Shown one piece after another: positions 48,001 to 57,746 of a stretch of 64,000 bases of DNA; position 1 is the stretch's first letter, and every line of letters starts with the position of its first letter. A model generated the notes under the pieces. That model had not been told where the DNA came from, made no database searches, and worked only from the letters and a program-made list of their open reading frames with translations. This DNA is from Lineus longissimus (taxonomy: Eukaryota > Nemertea > Pilidiophora > Heteronemertea > Lineidae). Where the stretch lies: assembly GCF_910592395.1 (NCBI RefSeq), contig NC_088318.1, positions 11,222,349 to 11,286,348 of the forward strand, written 5' to 3'. A program made the translations under genes and the position numbers.

Positions 48001-50550
48001 ACTTTTATCTTTTGTGAGAGCCGAGCGGCATATCTTAATAGAATCAATGATAGAAAGATCATAAGAAAGCTATAAACATAAAAATAGCGATAATCATTGA
48101 GGTCACTGTCATTATGTGTTGACAAACATTTCATGACTTGGAAATTAGAATGACACGAATGTGTGGCAATCAATTTTCTTTTCATCATCATTCTAGATGT
48201 GCGTTTTCTTCTTCAGACCCTGCTAGTGAGGAGAGCGGCCCGAAGACAATCAAAGTTCAACGTAAATCATCACACCCGAAACCACCGATGCCATTCCAGC
48301 AGTTACCCGTGTCGAATGGTGGCACGAACCAGGTAATAGGCAGAGCTTGTTATAATCCAACTTAATCTGTATGCAGTAGAGACATCTTTTCCAGTTGAGA
48401 TATTACAAATGGGGCACGATTGTTGGCATACTCACCCTACTACAATCAAAAACACTAACGTTTGCTAAACCTGCATGTACACAACATGCATGAAAAGTGC
48501 AAAACCTTTCATGATGCTTGCATGGCCAATCTTGCCACTGCATACTGGTCAGATCATAGATTCATGATATCAAGAATACATAGACACAAGTCTTTATAAA
48601 TTCTTGATGATAACCGTTGATCTTTTTGTTTTTAGTTCAATGGGTTCGACCAAGCCTCTGACTTCAGACTGCCGAAAAAAGACCATGAAGACTTTCTCTT
48701 CAAGTTATGTGACTTGTGCGACAAATACTGGAACGGGTCAAAATCATTACATAAAAATCAAAAGTTCAAAAGTAAGCTTTGTTTTGAAACGTAGCCACAT
48801 ACTTGTAGCTTTGTGGGTATTGCACACTGCTGGTCTACACGGTCACACATCAGTCATACGGGCTAGTTGTTTTGAATTCTGTGAAAACCCACCTTCGTGT
48901 GTCTCCCAATATTGGTTTCCAGGAAGCAGTATTCCTGGCCCTGGTCAAGCCTTGTACAAAACAGAAAACCTAGATTATTTGTACCCACATCACTATGCAT
49001 AACATTCTCTCTAAATTGCACGCATGAGGCGATGAGTTCCCTGCTGGGACTAAAACTTCGGCTAAAACCATCTGAATTCCGAGTCTCTTTGTATATGCAC
49101 TTCAGACGCTGGTCATACCAGCAAGAGCTTATGCTGAAAAATTCGACCATAACAGTCTTTAAAAATGGGGAACAGCTTTTGAAGCTTCCAGTACCCATCA
49201 CCAGGTTTCTCATGGTAGATTCTTGGCCGCTTTTCTTGCGGCCGCCTTTCTTACCGCAGCACGCATTATTCCGTTCCAGGCCTGGCGTATATGCTGATAG
49301 AGGAGATGCTGCAGGACAGCGTCACCTTCCACGACGACGAGCTGGAGAACGCCCAGCAGCGGATGGCGCGATTGGCGCAGGATAACGTCCGATTGCGTGA
49401 GCAGAAGAAGCGGGAGATGTTCAACGAGAGTCGCGAGCTTCAGGATACGCTGAGTAATGCTAGGAAAGATGTGGTAAGATAGATGTTGATGACACTTTGC
49501 CATCATATCTGTGTTGCCGTGTTGCAAAGGTTGTTTTGCTCAACTGATACCTACATGTAGTTCAAGAATTGCTTTGGCTAAGTGACTGTTACTCTGTTTT
49601 GGATTTTGCCCGGCCTATGATGATTCATGTACAAAGCGTTTATTTTCAGGAAATGATGAAAGGCAAACTACAAAAGGCTTTTGAAGACAATCGCGTGCTG
49701 TCGTCCAAACTGCGGAGATTCGAATCTGGGTCACCAAGTCTGTGTAAGGCGGCAGAGTCGATGACAACATCCTCAGGTAGACTGACAGATTTTTTAACTT
49801 CACTCAAATTAACTTGTAACTTTTGAATGAAACTGCATCGTCATTTTAAATTTTCAGATATATTTTCCATTCCTTGCAATAGTTTGGGACCAAATATGGG
49901 CATTGGACGAAGTCTGATCAAGTCTGTTAATTGTCATCTCACCGTTTGTTTTCAGATGAACTTGCGAGACAAAATGAGCTTTTACATCACGAAATCGAGG
50001 TGTTAAAGATCAGGCTTAAACAGTTCAACCAGATGCAGGAGTTATCGGCAATGTTACAAGAAAGTCATAAGTAAGTTTAAAAATCATCAAAATGATTTAA
50101 CAAGCTGCAGGTCCCAGGTTGGATTCCTGGGCCATGTGGACTAAAAAACCAGTCTCTTTAAGTTCGTTTATTAGATGGGACAGTTGTTTCTGATGTCTGT
50201 GCCTTGGTAACTGAAATACCCTGCCAGTGCGAACAGGTAGCCAGCACTTGACTTGCAATTCACACGGCTGATATCAAGTATAGATTAGAGACTTACTGAT
50301 ATTATAGGACAACTTTAAATAAGGTTTGAGTATTGGTAAAAAACATTTCCACTAAATTTCCAGATCCCTTGTCTCAACGAACGAGCACCTTTTAAAGGAG
50401 CTGGACGATTCCCGTGAACGCCACCAGAATGAAATCGAACAAATGACGTGGAGTTACGACCAGCTGAAGAAAACGGTCAGTTATTTACCAAATTCTACGA
50501 CCGAAAATTCATCCGAGTTTCACAATGGACACATGAACGGTGAAGCTTGA
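34171..50550 (+). CDS. CEP72: CEP72/LRRC36-like leucine-rich-repeat centrosomal protein
   Basis: Fourteen exons: 34171-34234, 37313-37440, 37839-37876, 39135-39289, 40027-40191, 42989-43114, 45479-45592, 47653-47808, 48217-48332, 48636-48771, 49280-49473, 49650-49776, 49956-50070, 50364-50550. They close into 606 aa (human CEP72 about 647). CEP72 is a centriolar-satellite protein that recruits CG-NAP and CEP290 and supports microtubule organisation. Motifs: LPGTYQEKIGELD, then LRRs (LKQLDLSRNSITSLEGIEHL; LENLNLYYNNIENL), LRR-cap EPDYRLFLIHMLPSLRKL then DDRSVRDSERKA, FTPHP mid-protein, and a C-terminal coiled coil with LQESHKSLVSTNEHLLKEL and MTWSYDQLKKT. It could equally be called the pre-duplication parent of CEP72 and LRRC36. 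Intron 3 looks U12-type. Confidence 0.93.
35239..35288. mobile_element. 34-bp palindromic micro-insertion with 8-bp target duplication, copy 2
   Basis: The insert (35247-35280) starts CATGGAGGTATTAT, ends ATAATACCTCCAT, and has a 5-base longer centre than copy 1. It is flanked by perfect GAACAAAC repeats (35239-35246 and 35281-35288). It is in CEP72-like intron 1, 1.4 kb from copy 1. Confidence 0.8.
35963..37101 (+). mobile_element. 1.1-kb interspersed repeat (CGT-rich), copy 1
   Basis: It begins AGCTCACCTCTTAGGAGAGG and ends ...GAGGTGAGCACAATGGCCC..TTTCATT. The GAGGTGAGC near the end is the complement of the start, suggesting terminal inversion. After a (CGTCGT)n tract at about 36005-36072 come three degenerate units of roughly 300 bp, each with GGCACGTTTC, CAACTTG/ACCAAATTTGGTACACAT-like and AAGGTCACAGAGGTC blocks. 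It is nearly identical to copy 2 at 52562-53685. No coding capacity. It lies in CEP72-like intron 1 and ends 211 bp before exon 2. Confidence 0.85.
39118..39126 (+). promoter_or_regulatory. U12-type branch site of CEP72-like intron 3
   Basis: TTCCTTAAT matches the U12 branch consensus TTCCTTRAY and lies 8-10 bases before the acceptor AG at 39133-39134. The matching donor at 37877 reads GTATCCTTT, the exact U12 5' consensus. Confidence 0.85.
40228..40262. mobile_element. Fragment of the pogo-like MITE
   Basis: GAGGTTGTCCTCGACAGAGA followed by GGTTCCACTG matches the terminal part of the family. Only one end remains, in CEP72-like intron 5. Confidence 0.5.
40381..40444. repeat. Perfect 26-bp-arm hairpin
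   Basis: Arms 40381-40406 and 40419-40444 (CTGTTGACTGTGCTTTAAGA...) are perfectly complementary, with the 12-base loop AGGCATGGCGCC. The loop plus right arm recurs as a direct copy at about 40763-40803, followed by the same GGCATTTGGTCT flank. It is in CEP72-like intron 5. Confidence 0.9.
40971..42548. repeat. Unclassified duplicated repeat blocks in CEP72-like intron 5
   Basis: A block of about 135 bp at 40971-41107 recurs directly at 42414-42548 (shared words GAGCTTAGCGCGATATGGAA and CTCGCGCACTGCTCCTTCTT with few changes). A second pair is 41334-41402 and 41812-41875 (TTGTTAGA..TCAGC..TGTATTCCT). Order and spacing suggest two diverged copies of a longer element. No coding capacity is visible. 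Confidence 0.65.
42126..42161. repeat. CATGTTTAC 9-bp tandem repeat
   Basis: Four consecutive perfect CATGTTTAC units in CEP72-like intron 5. Confidence 0.9.
43429..43606. mobile_element. pogo-like MITE, copy 4
   Basis: CAGTAGAACCTCTCTATAAA and GGGAGGTTCCACTG ends with TA on both sides. It is in CEP72-like intron 6. Confidence 0.8.
44036..44180 (+). mobile_element. tRNA-derived SINE
   Basis: GAGTGGCTCAGTGAAAGC (A box) and TGGTTCGATTCCCGG (perfect B box) lie 40 bp apart, followed by a body with GCGACTCTCTTTCCTCCGGA and GGTTTCCTCCTAC. The acceptor stem does not pair, so it is not a working tRNA. The body is the complement of the 138-bp minisatellite unit at 13961-14515. Confidence 0.65.
47303..47523. 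mobile_element. MITE built from CCACCCTACCTTG repeats, copy 2
   Basis: Same structure as 30634-30860 with slightly decayed ends (CAATGTTCTCCACG and GGTGGAGAACTCTG). It is in CEP72-like intron 7, about 130 bp before exon 8. Confidence 0.7.
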
Positions 50551-51262
50551 GTTCAAGATGGAGTTTGCTATTTCGGACGTTTCAGTTCTTGACTGTTATT
50601 GGAAGTGTATTCCAATGGATTTAGGCATACGCTGAACTAATACATGGCCACAGTGCTGCAAGCAGAGACGAGAAGGTTTCATGATATTGGAAATGTCCCC
50701 ATGAAAACATCAGATGTATCACGAAGTGAGGGGGTGGTTCTCAGTAGGCCCGAGGCTTTCTCCAAATGTTCATTTTCAAAAATACACTATTCACAATCAC
50801 GTTACGCTGTGAAGTTTGGATGTAGGAGTGTATTTATTTAAGAGGATAGACTTGTAGGATGTGCCTGTATACTTTAGAGTGTATGTGTTGCATAGATTTT
50901 ATGTTGACGAACTCTGGCGGCGGTAAGTGCCCTCATATTTCCTTGTCTGTTCTGGAGGCAGCTTTCATGTAGTCTGTTCCGTCAGAAACTTTTTGCCAAC
51001 TGAGGCTGTGCCAATGACGTCATGACAGAAAACTTTGCCATTTCGGACTTTAAATCTCCCTCACTGGCCCACATGGTAAGCTTTGTTATTGGCTCAATAA
51101 TGTCGCTTGTGAAATGTTGTGATGTCACCCATGACGTCATCCACACGTCACACAATTTGTAGGCGATAAAAACAGGGTCAAGGACACAAAGTGAAGTCCA
51201 AAATGGATGAGTGATTGACGTCACTTCACAACCTCTATAGAAATGTCGTGCTGGCATGACAA

Positions 51263-51268
51263 AATAAA
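51263..51268 (+). terminator. Candidate polyadenylation signal of the CEP72-like gene
   Basis: AATAAA (GACAAAATAAAGG) about 713 bases after the stop codon at 50548-50550. Confidence 0.4.
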
Positions 51269-51599
51269 GGTTCAAAGTAAATTCAAATTCAATTCAGTTG
51301 TTCCTTGTATAGGTACACTTAATACCAGTAGTTCTTGAGGTAGACACTAGGTAGTGCTGCTTGTAGTGTAATAAAAGATTGGGTGCTTTAGATCAAGATA
51401 TTGCAAACTTTTAATTCATAGACATCATTGCCCATTGATGGTGGAGCATACTACATAATTTTTAAGGTACCAACAACACAGATGGAGAATAGAAGGTGGC
51501 TGGGGTACCAACAGCTTTGTAATAATGCCCTTTCAAATAATAACACCGGTTCGTAAAGGATGCTGGTATGATTTTACTGGGAGTGGGTAAATACATGTA

Positions 51600-51752
51600 C
51601 AGTAGAACCTCTCTATTGAGGACTTCCTCGGGTCTGACAGCTGACCTTAATAGAGAGGTGTGCTGATTAGAGAGGTCAAATTGAATGGAAACAATTTGGG
51701 ACCAAAATGAGTGTCCTTAATAGAGAGGTGTCTGCTTAGGGAGATTCCACTG
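51600..51752. mobile_element. pogo-like MITE, copy 5
   Basis: CAGTAGAACCTCTCTATTGA and GGGAGATTCCACTG ends. TA at left, TG (probably mutated TA) at right. Shorter than the other copies. Confidence 0.7.
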
Positions 51753-52561
51753 TGTTAGAAAATGACCAATTGAACAAATGATTGATGAACTGGTTAAATC
51801 ACTTTGAAACCTAGGGGAGGCTTTGGTTTCAGCGCGTCAATAATCAAAACTATGACTTGTGCTTGAATGTACATGTATCATTATTGTTAGGCCCAGTATT
51901 ACTGTTACTACTAAGGTTGATAGACCGTTAGATATTTTATGAACAACTTCAATAGCATAGCATTTTTGTGTCCATGACAAAATATTGTGTCCAGATTGGA
52001 AAAAAAACTTGTAAATAATATTTGTGTTTGCCAACATTCCATTGAAAATTAAGTTTGACTCTAATACGGATTATCCCTAAAGCTGCTTACCTTTGAAAAA
52101 CTTGAAACAGTGCTACTGCTGGGACATGTAGACAGCTTGGTTCACCATGTATTTTGGACCGATTGCCTAATCGGGTGCAAATCACCTTTCTGGATGTACA
52201 TTACTTCCAATCGGGATGAAAAGGCATTCTTATCTCAAATACGTCCAACCCTCACTTTTATAACAGCAAGTCTGGTCAAGAGAGGTGTAAGTTCAGTAGA
52301 ACTTGTTGAAGGGACTGGTGAGGTCTTTGAGCCTTGTTTGTGAGGATATGAAAAGTGACCTGCCCAAAACACGAGTATCATAACTTCAATCTGATGCCAC
52401 ATCCTTGGTGATTGTGCCTGATCCAACGAAGAGTCTGCCTGTTAAGTGCATCTGTTCTACTTCTTGTGAATTGAATGTGTAGTTTCACAATGCTGTAATA
52501 TATTTGTCAAAATCATTATGGAATAAATTTTTTTATAAACTATCTTCTTTTTCTTTTCATT

Positions 52562-53685
52562 AGCTCACCTCTTAGCAGAGGTGAGCTTATCCCATACCGT
52601 GGCGTCCGTCGTCCGTCGTCGTCGTCGTCGTCGTCCGTCGTCGTCCGTCGTCCGTTAGCAGGGCACGTTTCGTAACTGTTAGAGCTATTGAGTTGAAACT
52701 TGGTACACATGTACCCTTATGTAATGACACCTTGGAGACCAAGTTTTGGTCCGATTCGTTTCATGGTTTGGCCACCAGGGGGCCAAACGTTAAAAGTAAA
52801 AATATGCAATATCTCCCTTAATAGTAGTCGGGAAATTTTGAAAAAAATATGGTAGGTACTTCTAGCAAAGGTGCATCATATATCCTCCGGGTTTTTGATT
52901 TGACCTCCTTTTCAAGGTCACAGAGGTCAAATGGTGTAAATTGGCCGTTAGGATGTAACGATGGCACGTTTCTAAACTGCAATGACTATTGACACCAAAT
53001 TTGGTACACATTTACCCCTTAGTCAGGTGATCTCAGGGACCGAAGTTTGGTCCAATATGATTCACCACTTGACCACCAGGGGGCAAAATCCAAAAACCTT
53101 AAAAATGTGATTATTCCTTAACTTCTTGCCCGATTGCCACCAATTTGATATCATGGGTACATCTAACCACCATACAGTATATGTCACACGGGTTTTTAAT
53201 TTGACCTTCTTGTCAAGGTCACAGAGGTCAAATGGCATAAATTCGCCGTCAGGCCGTAACTATGGCACGTTTCTTAACTGCAATGACTATTGATCACAAA
53301 TTAAGTACACATGTACCCCTTGGTCAGGTGATCTCAGGTACCGAAGTTTGGTGCGATCTGATTTGCCGTTTGGCCTCCAGGGAGGGGGCCAAATCCTAAA
53401 TTCTTCAAAATGCCATTATTCCTAGTAATGACTTGCCCGATTGGCACCAATTTTATATCATAGGTACATCTAATTCTAACAACCATTCAATGTGTCACCA
53501 GGGTCTTCTTTGATTTGACCTACTTTTCAAGGTCACAGAGGTCGAATGTACTGTAAATTGGCCATTTTGGGGAAATTGTAATTGCTTGGACCTACATCAA
53601 ACCTAACACTACATGACACAATACCATGCTCTTTATCCATCTTTCCTCCACATGAGGTGAGCACAATGGCCCTGGCCATTTCATT
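52562..53685 (+). mobile_element. 1.1-kb interspersed repeat (CGT-rich), copy 2
   Basis: Same orientation and near-identical to copy 1 (35963-37101), differing mainly in CGT tract length and scattered single bases. It carries the same three internal units. The high identity between copies 16.6 kb apart implies recent activity or gene conversion. Confidence 0.85.
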
Positions 53686-55627
53686 TTTGCTAATGTTCTG
53701 GACGAGTACCGGTACTGTAAAATCAGTCAGGAGTCATCATGACTTTTGGCGTTTGCTACCTATAGGAGCCTGGTATTCTAAGCTGGCCTCCCTGGAGTGA
53801 AAGAAGTCTCACATTTGGCACTTGCGGCTCAGGGACAAGCCTGCATCACCTGACGGAGGAAATGATAGAGTTCACCGAAGACCTACAATCAACACCATCA
53901 AGGATGACCTCTCTTGTCGGCCACGGGTACTTGAATGGCATTAGCAATAACATATGCTGCTATTGCGAATGAATTTTATGGAAGGAGGTGATGACTCTTA
54001 TATTTGAGCTTTACCAGGGCTTAGTCTCGAATGCTGATGGAGTAAATGAGCCCTAGGCCCTGTTGAGAAGAAAGAAAGAGAGGCGTGTTTCCAATACTCA
54101 ATAATTTATTAAAGGTACATGTACTTCTAACAATAACAGAATAAACATCGCCATTGGAAGAAGTGCAAAATGTCTAATTTCAAGTAGGAGATAATTTCTA
54201 ATGTGACGAGTTGTGGAGGCGTTGTTGCAATTATATAAAAATAGGCCAGCCATAATAATTGGGTTGACAGCACTTCTGAAATAATTGGAATTTGCATAGG
54301 TGTCGGAAACCTTGAGTATTTTCCCAAGCGGCTGACACCATTGATATCTTGAAATCATTTGTTTCTATGGCACAGTAAAAACCATACATTTTGGTTTAGA
54401 ATATAGAATCTGACTACATATAAATCCAAATAGATGTTAACCTCAATATTTTTAGTCCAACAATATGCCGTTATATGTGAACAACATCTAGTAACCCTGA
54501 CTTTATCTTGCAGTTGAAATAAGTTTCTCAGCAGTTTCGGTTTGAAGTAAATAGACCAGTATGTTTCGATCCTGACGTCTGCTGGGCGGGTATCATAGTT
54601 TGTACCAAGCAGATACAAACATTAAAATTCTAAGACAATTTAAGACGAGTAATAGAATACAACTCAGGGCCTATAACTAAGAATCTGCTCCACCTCTACA
54701 AAACCTGGTGAAATACTGTAAACACAGTCAGGTGCTGTTGCAAGAATTTGCCTTGGAATCTGTCCTAACAGAAAAATGGTGCAGTGCTGTCATCTATAAA
54801 CTTGTAATGGCGCATGATCGATTTTCCTGTTGCCTGATCTAAAACATTACTGGCAGCCTGGGTGTTCCCATGGTGCCGGACCTAGTTGACAATAATCTCC
54901 TTTCCCCAGTTGTAAATCGATGATTATTGACCTGTGAGGTGGAATTGTAAAGACGCAGCAGATTTACTGTATTTGCATTAACGATGTGGGAAATATCTAA
55001 TCTTGTAACAATAAGCAAAACAAGACATGTCTACTGCCAGATCACATTATACATATTATAACATGCATGCTTTTAGCTATATGTATAAACCATTACATTT
55101 ACAAATAATATTGATTCACAAAGGCCTGCAAAGCTTACAAGGCAAAGTGTTGGAGGACGGAATTATTTTCATTTTTCAAAGTGGCCCATTACATTATACA
55201 TCCGGAGGAAAAAACAACAAGCTCATTTGCTACTCTATGTGGTGAAGTATAAAGCTGATAAACCATTTGATTTAACCCTTGAGGACCGTGACATGCAGAA
55301 GTACTGTCAAACATGCATTTTTCACCTAACAGAGCTCAACAGCTCAGAAATTCAAGTTTCAGGTTCGGACAATTTCTGGGTCCGCACGTGGCAATGGGCG
55401 TCATTATTGGACAGTCCTAAAGGGTTAATCATGTGGTGTTGACTCTTAGTAATTTCACTTCTGTCTTCGACTGAGAATCACAGGAACCCAAAATATACCG
55501 CAACAACTTACATTACAAGGGCAACCCACGTACTTTTAACCTTTTTTCCTCCGCCCTTTATCCTACCTGGTGTGACCAAGAAGCCATAGTTTGGGGCCTG
55601 GAATGCTATGAATTAGTAATGTTCCAT

Positions 55628-56558
55628 CTACTTGCCGTGAGTGCCTTCTCCCTTATAGGCACCAACGTAACCTGTGTTTTCAGCACGTTCTTCCCGTCCT
55701 GCGACACCCTTCCCCTTTCCATCCTCATCAAAACGGCTCTTGTGAGCGCCAGTATACTGACTCGAATCAGTCATTTTATCGACACCACCAGTTTTAGAGA
55801 AATTCTAAAAGATGAGAAATTTGATTTGTTTATTGCATGCAAAACATGGCCAGATATTCGTTAAGAAAGGGTTACAACATTTACAATACGTTTGGGTCTC
55901 TGTACCAGTTCTAAAAGAGAAGAAAGGACCAAACCACCAGTTTTGGAGATGGAAGTTCTAAAAGAAGAGAAGGTGTTTATTGCATGCAAAACATGGCCAG
56001 ATAGGTTGAGAGGGGTTTACAACATTTAGGGCATCTGCAATTAGGAGAAAGGGGCGGCCGGTCATGTCCAAACCACCAGTTTTGGAGAAGTTCTAAAAGC
56101 AGAGAAAACGTTATTGGTGCAAACTTGGCCAAAAATCTTGAGCAGTAGCCTATCAGTCCATTTCCCGGTCAGTGAGCTTATCTAAAGCCTTGTCTACCAC
56201 AGACTAGACATGACAGAGCCTCCCAGTAAACTTCTCGAGTAATGCTTGATGGGTTCTATCCTTGTATTGTAGGGAATGCAGTTTCTGCCAGTTTATCAGT
56301 ATTAATAAGGTATCCTTTCCACGTATACTTTTATAATTCTATAGCATAGCCATCAGTACGCAATGTTCAGTCACCGGTCTACTTCTTGTCAAAGGTCCCG
56401 GCTCCTTTGTAGTTTCCGACGTAACCTGTGTTGTCTGCGCGTTCCTCCCGTCCATCGATACCCTTCCCCTTTCCGTCCTCACCAAAACGGCTCTTGTGAG
56501 CGCCAGTATACTGACTTGAGTCAGTCATTTTGTCCACAGCGCCAGTTTTGGAAAAATT
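55628..56558 (-). repeat. Tandem array of TPPP-like last exons: two intact, two decayed
   Basis: Intact exon 3A (56558-56379) and exon 3B (55804-55628) start with the same acceptor and NFSKTG codons and end in their own stops. Between them, near 56092 and 55957, the acceptor plus first codons recur (ctttTAG then AACTTC...AAAACTGGTGG) but the rest of the exon is lost. Intron-side flank (TTTATTGCATGCAAAACATG) is also shared at about 55827 and 55977. Confidence 0.85.
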
Positions 56559-57746
56559 CTATCAAAAAGAAGAGATCATTTTATACATGAATGACATTGC
56601 CATGCAAGTATAGAGTAATCTTAACTTTTGATAAGGACTGAAGTGATGTCAGTAAAACACCCCAGCACTCCCCCACCATGCACCCGCACAAAAAAGGCTT
56701 TGCCACTCTTAGGACTCTATAGGTATACTCTTTTGAAATTCCAAAAGCCCGATCAGACGTTTTCTTCTCCCTGCTGACAAATTACTGTAGACTCATCTAT
56801 ATAAGAACTCCTCCTGCAGCAGCCATCGAAAGTGCAACCGGTGATGGCCTTGCCAAACAAGGTAATTCTGGGAGAGATTGAGAGAGGGCGCCCGTTGCAA
56901 TATCGGAGTTACTTTAATAGTTGCTCACACAACGAACCAGCAAAGCGTGTTCATGGATGAAGCGCAAAATGATATCTAACAATCCCAGCCCGCAGTAATT
57001 ATGATGGTTTGCCGACATGCTCATCCCTTTCCTTGTCTGATGAGACCTACCGTTTTGGGGCCAACTTTTTTACACTGGGCAAGCGCTTCCCTCATTTTAG
57101 CGATTTCTGCATCGACATCAGCATCGCTTGGTTTGCCTCCCGCTCTCTCTAGGCGCTTCTTCGCAAACTGCTTCTCAAATTCCTTGCAAGTTGCCTTGGT
57201 AAGGCTGAAGGTCATGCCCCTGTAATCATGATAAAATAAACCATAGATCCTTGAACCAGATGATAAATACTTAAATCCATCTTCCATCATGTCATAGAAA
57301 CACAACCTCATATGTATAACTGCTCACACGGTATAAAAAAAGGCCCGACACCTCAGCCATCGCATGGCTATTACCCTGTCACAAATATATATTCAATATG
57401 GCTACAATGTGAGGTTAGTTTCTAGCAAAAATGTTTATTCCGTTCATTTGACAAAACTGTCCCGGGGGCAGTTTCGATCAGCACGCTTAATTAGCAATCA
57501 CTATTGGCAATCACTATTGTCTCGGCTCGGAAGAATTTTTGCAGTGTCTACTCACTTTCCAAAACTTGCTGCCGCGGAGTTGTCGCACACCTGGCTAACT
57601 GTTTGCTTGTCAAGAGCTTTGCCCTTGCCGCGCTTGGCGCACGCCTCGGCCATGCATGTTGCGATGTCCTTGCTCTTTGCCTTGTCCGTGCAGCCGCAGT
57701 ACTCCTTTAGCTTCTCGAAAATAAGGTCATCGCCTCCTGTTGCCAT
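55628..57746 (-). CDS. TPPP: TPPP-like tubulin polymerization-promoting protein (p25-alpha)
   Basis: Exon 1 is 57746-57556 and exon 2 is 57219-57051. The last exon is either 3A (56558-56379) or 3B (55804-55628). With 3A the frame closes at 179 aa; with 3B at 178 aa. TPPP proteins bundle and stabilise microtubules. Exon 1 encodes MATGGDDLIFEKLKEYCG, exon 2 GMTFSLTKATCKEFEKQFAK, and the last exon the family hallmark VDKMTDSSQYTGAHKSRF followed by GKGKG and NTGYVGNYKGAGTF. These match the conserved LTDTxKFTGSHKERF and ESGYVxxYKxxGTYD region of vertebrate TPPPs. The N-terminal half is more divergent. The ATG follows an acceptor (ctcttcag) directly, so a separate 5' untranslated exon is expected, possibly ending at a gtaaga donor near 58434. 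Confidence 0.9.

Larger units (their letters stand above)
50551..55627. other. Gap between the tail-to-tail CEP72-like and TPPP-like genes
   Basis: A plausible CEP72-like 3' untranslated region runs to an AATAAA at 51263-51268. The gap also contains pogo-like MITE copy 5 (51600-51752) and copy 2 of the 1.1-kb repeat (52562-53685). No other coding sequence was recognised. Confidence 0.6.

Noticed and set aside
50100-50170. T-arm-like CCCAGGTTGGATTCCTGGG as a tRNA gene
   Set aside because: No A box or acceptor stem upstream; at most an old SINE fragment in CEP72-like intron 13.
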